Shown in pieces: positions 1-5,832 of a stretch of DNA of 13,987 nucleotides. Below the pieces are notes generated by a model that did no database searches, was not told the DNA's origin, and worked only from the letters and a program-made list of their open reading frames with translations. Origin of the DNA: JBOHWJ01 sp050736615. Lineage in GTDB: Bacteria > Desulfobacterota > Binatia > Binatales > Binataceae. The translations under genes were made by a program, and so were the position numbers. Numbering within the stretch: the first letter of the stretch is position 1; every line of letters starts with the position of its first letter. The stretch lies in the NCBI GenBank assembly GCA_050736615.1, contig JBOHWL010000060.1, positions 1 through 13,987 of the forward strand, in the 5' to 3' direction.

Positions 1-646
1 CGTGGGACCCTCAGGCTGCGGCAAATCCACCCTGCTGCGCATTATAAACGGCATCATGCTACCCAGCAGCGGGCAGGTGCTCTATAACGGGCGCCAGGTC
101 GACGGTGTCAATCTCGAATGCGCGCTGGTGTTTCAATCCTTTGCCCTGATGCCATGGCTGACGGTTAAAGCCAACGTCGAAATGGGGCTTGAAGCCCAAG
201 GGATGGCGCCGGCCGACCGCGAAAAACGCGCCAGCATGTATATCGACAAAGTCGGCCTCGACGGTTTCGAAGAAGCCTATCCGCGCGAACTTTCCGGCGG
301 GATGAAGCAGCGCGTTGGCCTGGCGCGAGCGCTGGCGGTTGAACCGCGGGTGCTGCTGATGGACGAACCGTTCTCGGCGCTGGACGCACTCACCGCGATT
401 ACGCTGCGCGAGGAGTTGCTCGACATCTGGCAGGCGCGCGATATGCCGGTGCACACCATCGTGATGGTGACCCACATTATCGAGGAGGCGGTTGAATTGG
501 CCGATCGCATCCTGGTGCTGGCGCCTTCGCCCGGAAGAATCGTAGCCAATCTCAAAGTCGGTCTGCCGCGTCCGCGTGATCGGCGCCAGGAACAATTCAA
601 CGTGCTTACCGACAAGGTTTTCTCGTTGATCGAGGAGCGCGCCTGA
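1..646 (+). CDS. NitT/TauT-family ABC transporter ATP-binding protein (5' end cut by window)
   Basis: Cytoplasmic ATPase subunit that powers an importer of the nitrate/sulfonate/taurine type. The frame is open to the left edge, and the first visible codon (GTG) is an internal valine just before the P-loop, so about 30-40 N-terminal residues are missing. All nucleotide-binding motifs are visible, numbered from that codon: Walker A GPSGCGKST (2-10), Q-loop Q45, signature LSGGM (97-101), Walker B VLLMDEP (117-123), D-loop SALD (125-128) and H-loop H158. The segment FALMPWLTV after the Q-loop is typical of the NitT/TauT (SsuB/TauB/NrtD) subfamily. The stop overlaps the next start as TGATG, so the two are translationally coupled. 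The permease and binding protein presumably lie upstream, outside the window. The substrate cannot be told from the ATPase. Confidence 0.93.
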   Translation, partial: VGPSGCGKSTLLRIINGIMLPSSGQVLYNGRQVDGVNLECALVFQSFALMPWLTVKANVEMGLEAQGMAPADREKRASMYIDKVGLDGFEEAYPRELSGGMKQRVGLARALAVEPRVLLMDEPFSALDALTAITLREELLDIWQARDMPVHTIVMVTHIIEEAVELADRILVLAPSPGRIVANLKVGLPRPRDRRQEQFNVLTDKVFSLIEERA

Positions 647-1134
647 TGCCCGCGGCTGGTATCAACCCGATTCCGGATTGCCAATTGACCTGGGTTTTTG
701 GTCTGCTTGAAACACTTGAGGATCGCGGCGGCCGCGATGATGGCTACAAAATCGCGCGCGATCTGCAATTCAAGTTCGGCGACCTGCTGAAGGTGATGAA
801 AACCGCCGAAATTTTTGGCTTCGTCTCCACCCCGGCGGGCGATGTGGTGCTCGAACCGCTGGGCCGCCAGTTCCTTGAAGCCGACATTAATCAGCGCAAG
901 CTGATGTTGCGCGAACTACTCAAGCGCCACGGCCTGTTCGCCTATTTCGTGCGCCTGCTGCACGGACAAGAGGACCGCTCGCTGCAAAAGGAAGTGGTGC
1001 TCGAACATCTGGCCATGTTGCTGCCGAATGAACCTCCCGAACGGCTCTTTAGCACGCTGGTCAACTGGGGACGTTTCGCCGAATTATTCGGCTATAACAA
1101 GGACGACGAACGCTTCTACCTTGACCAGGAGTAG
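646..1134 (+). CDS. AAA-associated C-terminal domain protein of an ABC transporter (stand-alone)
   Basis: 162 residues with no ATPase motifs. The sequence (GLLETLEDRGG near 20-30, DVVLEPLGRQFLEADINQRK near 66-85, LVNWGRFAELFGY near 137-149) matches, from memory, the AAA-associated C-terminal domain family that is usually fused behind the ATPase domain of nitrate/sulfonate-type ABC transporters. It looks like a winged-helix-like regulatory module, though its function is not established. Here it is a separate gene whose ATG overlaps the stop of the ATPase gene by one base (TGATG at 644-648), so it is almost certainly made together with the ATPase. Either the domain is naturally split off or a frameshift separated a once-fused protein. 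The clean stop/start overlap and well-kept coding favour a functional split. Confidence 0.82.
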   Translation: MPAAGINPIPDCQLTWVFGLLETLEDRGGRDDGYKIARDLQFKFGDLLKVMKTAEIFGFVSTPAGDVVLEPLGRQFLEADINQRKLMLRELLKRHGLFAYFVRLLHGQEDRSLQKEVVLEHLAMLLPNEPPERLFSTLVNWGRFAELFGYNKDDERFYLDQE

Positions 1135-1217
1135 GCGGGAGCGGCAATCATTTATAGGAGCAACGGCGCGCCTCGAGGCAAGTTTCACAACCTCGCTAAC
1201 ATCAACCCCGGCCAAAT

Positions 1218-1223
1218 GGAGGT
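1218..1223 (+). promoter_or_regulatory. Ribosome binding site of the epoxide-hydrolase-like gene
   Basis: GGAGGT six bases before ATG 1230. It fixes this start against a longer overlapping frame that opens at 1216 in another phase. Confidence 0.75.
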
Positions 1224-1229
1224 CCAGAT

Positions 1230-1628
1230 ATGTCCGTCCACAACGATAAAATCGAAAACACCCAGAGCGAAAAAATTGTCACCGGCTTCTGCCAGGCGTG
1301 GGCGTCGCTCAACCTCGAACGCATCATGGAATTTTTCACCGACGATGCGGTTTATTTCAACATCCCGCTCAAACCCGTCTCGGGAAAAGAGGCCATTCGC
1401 AAGACCATCGGCGGATTGCTCAAAGGCACGACCTGGCTCGAGTTCAAAATTCTCGCCAGCGCGTCCAATCGCACGACGGTATTCAATGAGCGAGTCGATT
1501 CGTTTGAAGCCAACGGCAAACGTGTTTCGCTCCCTGTGGCGGGCGTGTTCGAAACCACCGAGGGCGGCAAGATCAAGGCGTGGCGGGATTATTTCGACCT
1601 GGAGATGTTCACCAAACAGATGCGCTGA
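1230..1628 (+). CDS. Limonene-1,2-epoxide hydrolase-like protein (NTF2/SnoaL fold)
   Basis: 132 residues, the size of a single NTF2-like cone-shaped domain. The catalytic set of Rhodococcus limonene-1,2-epoxide hydrolase (Tyr53, Asn55, Arg99, Asp101, Asp132, from memory) can be placed one to one: Y42 and N44 in VYFNIP, R88 and D90 in NERVDSF, and D120 in WRDYFD. This makes an active epoxide hydrolase (one-step, Asp-activated water attack, vicinal diol product) plausible, rather than a non-catalytic NTF2 relative. The natural substrate is unknown, and terpene degradation is not implied by the neighbours. It follows the ABC transporter genes after 95 bases and converges on the CoA-ester lyase gene. 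There is no signal peptide, so it is cytoplasmic. Confidence 0.85.
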   Translation: MSVHNDKIENTQSEKIVTGFCQAWASLNLERIMEFFTDDAVYFNIPLKPVSGKEAIRKTIGGLLKGTTWLEFKILASASNRTTVFNERVDSFEANGKRVSLPVAGVFETTEGGKIKAWRDYFDLEMFTKQMR

Positions 1629-1675
1629 GGACCATATCCGCTTTATGTTGTCAGCCAAAGCAACGTTGAGGTAAA

Positions 1676-1706
1676 CGCGGAGCGGGTTATTCAAATCCGC
1701 TCCGCG
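1676..1706. terminator. Hairpin between convergent genes, probable bidirectional terminator
   Basis: Perfect 10-base inverted repeat CGCGGAGCGG / CCGCTCCGCG with an 11-base loop, placed between the ends of two convergent genes (1628 and 1718). On the minus strand it is followed by a short TTT. There is no long U-tract, so intrinsic termination is likely but not certain. Confidence 0.5.
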
Positions 1707-1717
1707 GACGAACAACG

Positions 1718-2611
1718 CTAAAGGCCCAGCTCAGCCGCCCATTTGAGCATGTCGCGCGCGACTTTGACGTGAGCGGTGTCCACCATCATGCCGTTGAACG
1801 TCACCACAGAGCTTCCGGCCCGCTCGCATCCTTCCACCGCGGCGATCAGTTCCTTCCAGTGCGCGATTTCATCCTTGCTGGGTGTGAACACTTCGTTGAC
1901 CACGGGCACGTGCGACGGATGAATCAGGATCATTCCATTATAGCCGAACTGGCGTGTGCGGATCGCTTCGGCGCGCAGCCCTTCGAGATCCTTGATATCC
2001 CACCAGCCACGGCCGCCCATCGGATATGGGATATTGGCCGCGCGCGCATCCAGCAGGACTTTGGAAATATAGAAGAAGGCCTCATGCCCTTCGGGCGTCC
2101 ATTGAAAGCCAATGGCGCGCGCGATATCGCCATCCTTACCGGTGAGTCCGCCCAGATGGGCGACGCGCGGTGACGCCAGCGCGACCTCGTAGGCCTGGCG
2201 GATGCCCTGCGCGGTCTCTAAGACCGGATCAATCAGGACGCTGCCCGGCTCCATACCGTTTTTACGTTCGAAAAAGCTGATGAGCGTGTCCGCCGCCTTG
2301 ACGTCGTCGGGACCGGTGACCTTAGGCAGCATCACGGCGTACAGATACGGGCAAACCACGGCTTCCAGGTCCTCGCCGGTCAAGCCGGTTTCGAAATCGT
2401 TGACCCGCACGAATAACGTCTGTCCGCTTTTGCCCAGACTCTCCAGGAGCTTGCGCACGCTCATACGCGCACGCGCCTTATCGGGCGGCGCGACCGCGTC
2501 CTCGAGGTCAAGGATCAGCGCGTCGGCGCCGAATCTCGGAGCTTTCTCCATACGGTCCTCGCGATTTCCGGGAACGAACAACGCTGAGCGGACGGGTTTG
2601 GCGCGACGCAC
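1718..2611 (-). CDS. CoA-ester lyase, CitE/HpcH-HpaI aldolase family
   Basis: 297 residues, the usual length for the CitE/malyl-CoA lyase family of Mg-dependent TIM-barrel C-C lyases. Visible family signatures are RSALFVPGN (8-16), DLEDAV (35-40), the substrate-binding FVRVN (67-71), the metal ligand E132 in PVLETAQG, an acidic ligand around D160/D162 in TGKDGD, and GYNGMILIHPSHVPVVNEVF (223-242), the conserved C-terminal stretch. Known members cleave or form malyl-, citramalyl-, beta-methylmalyl- or citryl-CoA. No citrate lyase alpha/gamma subunits are adjacent, so a stand-alone acyl-CoA lyase or thioesterase of organic-acid metabolism is more likely than citrate lyase; the exact substrate is not readable. 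The start is GTG, supported by an upstream GAGGAGG. There is no operon partner on this strand. Confidence 0.88.
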   Translation of the reverse strand: MRRAKPVRSALFVPGNREDRMEKAPRFGADALILDLEDAVAPPDKARARMSVRKLLESLGKSGQTLFVRVNDFETGLTGEDLEAVVCPYLYAVMLPKVTGPDDVKAADTLISFFERKNGMEPGSVLIDPVLETAQGIRQAYEVALASPRVAHLGGLTGKDGDIARAIGFQWTPEGHEAFFYISKVLLDARAANIPYPMGGRGWWDIKDLEGLRAEAIRTRQFGYNGMILIHPSHVPVVNEVFTPSKDEIAHWKELIAAVEGCERAGSSVVTFNGMMVDTAHVKVARDMLKWAAELGL

Positions 2612-2620
2612 GTTCGATGG

Positions 2621-2627
2621 CCTCCTC
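2621..2627 (-). promoter_or_regulatory. Ribosome binding site deciding the GTG start of the CoA-ester lyase
   Basis: Reads GAGGAGG on the minus strand, nine bases before GTG (2611-2609). There is no nearby in-frame ATG, so the GTG start is well supported. Confidence 0.75.
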
Positions 2628-2635
2628 GGGTGTTT

Positions 2636-2660
2636 TTCAATTTAATATTACTTATCATCC
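2636..2660 (-). promoter_or_regulatory. AT-rich candidate promoter of the CoA-ester lyase gene
   Basis: A sharp AT-rich patch in GC-rich DNA just upstream of the RBS. On the minus strand it contains TAATAT (2650-2645), four of six bases of a -10 element. No convincing -35 was found, so this is only a candidate. Confidence 0.3.
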
Positions 2661-2862
2661 GCGACGTACATTGAAAGAGCGGAGGTGTCCTGGCGCGATG
2701 ACATCGGATTATGTCGCGAATTCCAGCTCGTCGGTACCGGAAATAACCTGGGGTATGCGCCAGGCCATGTTCACCACCGCTCGATAGTTGGTAAACGGCG
2801 CTCGCCACAAGTTCTTTCGGCTGGGTTATGGGAGAAACGGATAGAGGTCGTTGGAGCTTTCG
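2661..2862. other. Intergenic stretch with no supported gene
   Basis: Only tiny frames occur here: a 29-codon plus-strand frame at 2698-2787 behind a GGAGGT about a dozen bases away, and a minus-strand frame of about 35 codons ending near 2720. Neither resembles a known family, and both could be gene remnants. The patch borders the VapBC pair and has less biased codon-like composition than its surroundings, as expected at a site of past insertion. Confidence 0.35.
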
Positions 2863-2871
2863 TGTTACACT
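2863..2871 (+). promoter_or_regulatory. Candidate extended -10 promoter of the toxin-antitoxin pair
   Basis: TGTTACACT fits a TGn-extended -10 (TACACT, four of six matches to TATAAT), 18 bases before ATG 2890. No -35 at normal spacing is seen. It implies a very short leader. No clear Shine-Dalgarno precedes the ATG. Confidence 0.35.
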
Positions 2872-2889
2872 GAACCTGTGCAACACGGG

Positions 2890-3126
2890 ATGTCCAACCT
2901 GACGATAACCGTTGACGAAACCATGTTGAAGAAAGCACGCCTCAGGGCCTTGGCCGAAGGAACGTCGGTCAGTGCAATGCTGCGGAAATTCCTTGAATCG
3001 TACGCCGGGGCGAGCGCCGACGAGGCCACGGCCCTGGAGGATCTCATGAATCTTTCCAGACGGGCCAGGTCTCGGCACCTTGGTTCGAAACGTTGGTCGC
3101 GAGAAGAGCTGCATCACCGCGTTTGA
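2890..3126 (+). CDS. VapB-type antitoxin, ribbon-helix-helix-like
   Basis: 78 residues from ATG 2890. The N-terminus NLTITVDETMLKKARLRALA followed by GTSVSAMLRKFLESYAG has the pattern of a beta-strand followed by two helices, typical of ribbon-helix-helix DNA-binding antitoxins. The charged C-terminal tail (RRARSRHLGSKRWSREELHHRV region) would be the toxin-wrapping part. I chose ATG 2890 over an upstream TTG (2851) because the RHH strand begins right at MSNLTIT. The stop overlaps the toxin start as TGATG. By analogy with the family, it would bind and neutralise the downstream PIN toxin and autorepress the promoter. The exact subfamily is uncertain. Confidence 0.78.
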   Translation: MSNLTITVDETMLKKARLRALAEGTSVSAMLRKFLESYAGASADEATALEDLMNLSRRARSRHLGSKRWSREELHHRV

Positions 3127-3542
3127 TGCGCCATTTCTTCGATACCAATGTCCTGGTGTATTTGTTCGACACTTCCGCACCCCGTAAGAAAGCTCGGGCG
3201 CAAGAATTGCTGAAGCGGGCTGTGACGGACAGGCAGGCGCTTTTGAACACCCAAGTTCTTCAGGAGTTTTTCGTTGCGGTCACCCGTAAATTATCCGTGC
3301 CTCTAGCACACGAGCTGGCATTACGAGCAACGCAGGACTTGGCGGAGCTCCCAACGCAGCAAGTCGATACCGTCATAATTCTAAAAGCGATCGAAAGCAT
3401 GCGCCGCTATCGGCTTTCCTTTTGGGACAGCCTCATCGTTCAGGCCGCCCTGCACGGCGGAGCCACGATTCTCTACACCGAAGACCTCCAAAACGGCCAA
3501 CGCTTCGAGACCCTTTCAGTCCAGAATCCTTTCCAAACATGA
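3126..3542 (+). CDS. VapC-type toxin, PIN-domain ribonuclease
   Basis: 138 residues from ATG 3126, which overlaps the antitoxin stop by one base. The PIN-domain acidic residues are visible: D6 in FFDTNVLVY, E47 in LQEFF, D101 in SFWDSLI, and E119/D120 in YTEDL. PIN domains coordinate Mg/Mn and cut RNA; VapC toxins typically cleave tRNA or rRNA and stop translation unless held by VapB. No independent RBS is seen, fitting translational coupling to the antitoxin. A longer frame opening with TTG at 3093 would start inside the antitoxin gene and is less likely. All catalytic acids are present, so the toxin appears intact. Confidence 0.88.
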   Translation: MRHFFDTNVLVYLFDTSAPRKKARAQELLKRAVTDRQALLNTQVLQEFFVAVTRKLSVPLAHELALRATQDLAELPTQQVDTVIILKAIESMRRYRLSFWDSLIVQAALHGGATILYTEDLQNGQRFETLSVQNPFQT

Positions 3543-3549
3543 AGGAGTT

Positions 3550-3561
3550 GGACCATGGTCC
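3550..3561. repeat. Perfect 12-base palindrome after the toxin gene
   Basis: GGACCATGGTCC is fully self-complementary and lies eight bases after the toxin stop. AAGGA/TCCTT at its shoulders extends the symmetry imperfectly. It could be a protein-binding site or a weak hairpin, and it has no U-tract. Confidence 0.4.
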
Positions 3562-3649
3562 TTGGAGGGCTCTAGGCGAAGCAATCGGTTGTCCCGGAGC
3601 CAGATTGCCGTGGAACGCGCGGTCTGATTGATTATTGATCCGACATGAA

Positions 3650-3669
3650 CTTCCGGCGGCGGCCGGAAG
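3650..3669 (+). promoter_or_regulatory. Leader hairpin overlapping the Shine-Dalgarno of the DUF4870-like gene
   Basis: Perfect 8-base arms CTTCCGGC / GCCGGAAG with a 4-base loop. The right arm covers the first three bases (AAG) of the Shine-Dalgarno AAGGAGG (3667-3673), which sits eight bases before ATG 3682. The stem could modulate ribosome access. The structure is seen in the sequence; regulation is inferred. Confidence 0.4.
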
Positions 3670-3681
3670 GAGGACTGTGCG

Positions 3682-4035
3682 ATGGAGGAAACGGGTAAAC
3701 CGCATGGACAACCAGTGGCGGCGCTCACCTACCTGGCGGGGTTCATCACGGGCATTATCTTTCTATTTCTCGAACCCTATAGCCACGACGATTTTGTGCG
3801 CTTCCACGCCCGTCAATCGATTGCCTTTTCGATTGGCTGGATCGCCGTCAACATTATCTTGAGCGTCTTCGCCGCAGTCCTTCCTCATCCGCTGGCCGTT
3901 CTCATCAACATCATCCTGGATCTGTTCAATATTGCCGCCGCGTTTTTTTGGGTGATCCTGATGTACAAGGCATACATGGGCCAGCGCTACCGGATTCCGG
4001 AGCTTTCCAATTGGGCCGACGGCATGGGGCTATAG
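3682..4035 (+). CDS. DUF4870-like small membrane protein
   Basis: 117 residues with three predicted transmembrane helices at about 12-30, 47-67 and 71-98, in the order typical of DUF4870 (Tic20-like fold) proteins. The stretch after the first helix (RFHARQSIAF, 40-49) is the family hallmark: a charged loop leading into helix 2. The start is fixed by AAGGAGG eight bases upstream. The function of the family is unknown; it is probably in the inner membrane. It is followed after 17 bases by the VOC gene, possibly as one transcript. An intact gene with nothing missing. Confidence 0.8.
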   Translation: MEETGKPHGQPVAALTYLAGFITGIIFLFLEPYSHDDFVRFHARQSIAFSIGWIAVNIILSVFAAVLPHPLAVLINIILDLFNIAAAFFWVILMYKAYMGQRYRIPELSNWADGMGL

Positions 4036-4052
4036 CCTCTTATTAAAAGACC

Positions 4053-4478
4053 ATGGCTCGCGGTGACGTTAATCATATCGCGCTGACGGTCAGCGATCTG
4101 GATCGTTCCATCGGCTTTTATGACGAGGTGCTCGGCTTTATGGGCTACACGCGAGTCGAGGTGCCGGCATCGACTCAGCAATCGATGAAAACGGAACTTC
4201 GAGCCTGGGCCAGCCCCAACGGTTCAATCACGCTGCGGCCGGCCAAGCGCGAATCAGCGTCGAAGCTTCATGACCGCGACGCGGCGGGCTTGAATCATCT
4301 GGCGTTCAATGCTGAAAGTCGCGCCGACGTTGAAAAGATGCATGAACGTTTGAAGGAGATCGGCGCCCTGATTCTCGATCCGCCGGCCGAATACGCGTAT
4401 TTTCCGGGATACTTTGCCGTCTATTTCGCCGACCCGGATGGCCTCAAATTCGAATTCGTATTCTGGCCGCAGTCATAA
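4053..4478 (+). CDS. VOC/glyoxalase-fold metalloprotein
   Basis: 141 residues with the two beta-alpha-beta-beta-beta modules of the vicinal oxygen chelate superfamily. Module 1 starts at VNHIALTVSDLDRSIGFYDEV (6-26) and module 2 at LNHLAFNAESRADVEKMHERL (80-100). Candidate metal ligands are H8, H82 and E134 (in LKFEFVFW), one per usual position, so metal binding is likely retained. The family includes glyoxalase I, extradiol dioxygenases and resistance proteins; the length fits a single-domain lyase or isomerase, but the substrate is unknown. Only a weak RBS-like AAAAGA precedes ATG 4053. It ends five bases from the convergent end of the sulfur operon, leaving no room for a terminator. Confidence 0.85.
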   Translation: MARGDVNHIALTVSDLDRSIGFYDEVLGFMGYTRVEVPASTQQSMKTELRAWASPNGSITLRPAKRESASKLHDRDAAGLNHLAFNAESRADVEKMHERLKEIGALILDPPAEYAYFPGYFAVYFADPDGLKFEFVFWPQS

Positions 4479-4483
4479 CGGTC

Positions 4484-4954
4484 TCAGGCAAGGTCGACTT
4501 CCACGCTCTCGACGCGCACGCCGGCGCTTTCAAAACGCATCACGAGCTGACACTGAGCCGTCTTAATCGTCAGAGCGTAGGCGCCGGGAGCCCGCATCGC
4601 GGCGCTGACGAATTCAAGCGGCTGTCCTTCAATTTGCTTGAGCGCCGCATTGAGCGCCGCAACCGAACCGGCAATCTCGCGGCCACGCGGCGTCTTTTGA
4701 AACAACGACCATAATGAAAGCTCGGCCCCGGGACCGTGAGCGTTGCGCACGCGGCCGCTGGTGAGTGCGAGTTCGGCCACCGCGCCAAGCCGCTCGGCCA
4801 GTGCCGCCGGCACCTCCATCGCGGCGACCGCCGCCCGCAATGCCAGATAGGGCGCCCGCGCCGTCTCGTCGGGAACCGCGCGCACAAACGCGTCGATTTG
4901 CGCAAGCAGCAAGTCGCGTTGCAGAGCGTCGAGCCGAAGCGCTTCGTCTTCCAT
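4484..4954 (-). CDS. Unrecognised protein, third gene of the sulfur-assimilation operon
   Basis: 156 residues that I do not recognise. The N-terminal 65 residues are Ala/Leu-rich and likely helical (LDALQRDLLLAQIDAFVRAV, then an AAVAAMEVPAALAERLGAVA region). The C-terminal part (from about 112) looks beta-rich with alternating hydrophobic residues and ends in VRVESVEVDLA. There is no signal peptide, membrane segment or cysteine cluster (one Cys only). It starts eight bases after the cysH stop on the same strand, with no separate RBS, so it is probably translated by coupling to cysH. The context suggests a role linked to APS/sulfite reduction or a small accessory protein, but this is inference from position only. 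Coding potential is good, with strong third-position GC. Confidence 0.7.
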   Translation of the reverse strand: MEDEALRLDALQRDLLLAQIDAFVRAVPDETARAPYLALRAAVAAMEVPAALAERLGAVAELALTSGRVRNAHGPGAELSLWSLFQKTPRGREIAGSVAALNAALKQIEGQPLEFVSAAMRAPGAYALTIKTAQCQLVMRFESAGVRVESVEVDLA

Positions 4955-4962
4955 CTTAAAAT

Positions 4963-5757
4963 CTAGGCCTGCGCCTGATGACCCAGCAAGGCAGCCAGCT
5001 CATGCTCGAAGCCGCCGGTCTCGATTGCGCAGTGCATGCCGCACTCCTTGGGCGCACCGGTCTCCCACCACCAGCGTCCCGAGCGCGGGTCGGCGCCCGC
5101 GGCGACGACGCGCGTACACGGTGCACATCCGATGGACTTGAAGCCCTTATCGTAGAGCGCGTTATACGGCACCTCGTTCGCGCGGATATAATCCCAGACC
5201 TCTTCCTCGATCCAGTCCGCCAGGGGCGCCAGCTTCACGATGCCGCCGTGGTCGTGGTCAATTTCGATTTTGCGGATATTCGAGCGCGTGGCCCATTGAT
5301 CACGCCGCAGTCCGGTCACCCACGCGTCGTAATTCATCAGCGCGCGCCGCAGCGGCAGGACCTTGCGTACCTGGCAACAGAGCAGACGCAAGTTGACGTC
5401 GCGATAAAACAAGTTGTTGCCGTGCTTGGTCACCATCTGCTGCACGACCGCCGTGTCGGGCATGAAAGTCTCGATACGCACGCCGTATTTTTCGCGGATT
5501 TGGTCAATCAGCTCGTAGGTTTCAGCCGGCTGACGGCCGGTATCAATGGTGAAGATACGGACGCCGGGATCGATCCGCCATGCCATGTCGATCAACGCGC
5601 AACCCTCGGCCTGGAAGCTGGAGCAGATCGCCAGTTGACGGCCAAATTTATCGATCGCCCATTCGAGCACTTCCTGAGGTTCGCGGTCGTCCAATTCGAC
5701 CGCCGCCTCGCCCGCTTCCAGTTCGTCCATCAGGTAACGTTCGGCTTGCGTTTCCAT
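4963..5757 (-). CDS. cysH: Adenylyl-sulfate (APS) reductase, thioredoxin-type, [4Fe-4S]
   Basis: 264 residues. Reduces adenylyl sulfate (APS) to sulfite and AMP in the cytoplasm, with electrons from thioredoxin or glutaredoxin. Visible features are the nucleotide-binding SSFQAEG (46-52), the FTIDTGRQPAETYEL stretch (69-83), the substrate-binding GLRRDQWATRS (149-159), and the redox-active Cys239 in KECGMH (237-242). Cys127-Cys128 (LLCCQVRK) together with Cys211-x2-Cys214 (GCAPCTR) form the CC...CxxC set that binds a [4Fe-4S] cluster. In the family this set marks APS-preferring enzymes; PAPS-specific CysH proteins lack it. ATG 5757 is preceded by AGGAG. It lies 75 bases after the siroheme reductase in one minus-strand operon, so sulfite made here feeds that enzyme. 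Confidence 0.95.
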   Translation of the reverse strand: METQAERYLMDELEAGEAAVELDDREPQEVLEWAIDKFGRQLAICSSFQAEGCALIDMAWRIDPGVRIFTIDTGRQPAETYELIDQIREKYGVRIETFMPDTAVVQQMVTKHGNNLFYRDVNLRLLCCQVRKVLPLRRALMNYDAWVTGLRRDQWATRSNIRKIEIDHDHGGIVKLAPLADWIEEEVWDYIRANEVPYNALYDKGFKSIGCAPCTRVVAAGADPRSGRWWWETGAPKECGMHCAIETGGFEHELAALLGHQAQA

Positions 5758-5784
5758 AAAGCTCCTGGTTCCAAGGCGGTTCGC

Positions 5785-5822
5785 AATTCCCGCATAAACT
5801 CGCTCCGCGTGCGGGCGGAATT
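5785..5822 (-). other. Imperfect hairpin between sulfite reductase and cysH
   Basis: AATTCC-CGCA (5785-5794) pairs with TGCG...GGAATT (5810-5822) around a 15-base loop with a 3-base bulge. It sits in the 75-base gap of the operon. It has no U-tract, so it may act as a partial attenuator or mRNA-processing/stability element. Confidence 0.35.
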
Positions 5823-5832
5823 ACCGTTCTCC

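Noticed and set aside
1718..2611. Citrate lyase beta subunit as the specific assignment
   Set aside because: No alpha, gamma or ligase genes are adjacent, so only the broader CoA-ester lyase family is claimed.
2698..2787. 29-codon plus-strand frame behind a GGAGGT
   Set aside because: The RBS is about 12 bases from the ATG, the peptide is Ser-rich with no recognisable character, and coding use is weak. Mentioned only as part of the intergenic description.
2515..3180. 221-codon open frame on the minus strand
   Set aside because: It crosses the start of the CoA-ester lyase gene and runs antisense to the toxin-antitoxin pair. The translation is low-complexity and Arg/Pro-rich without motifs.
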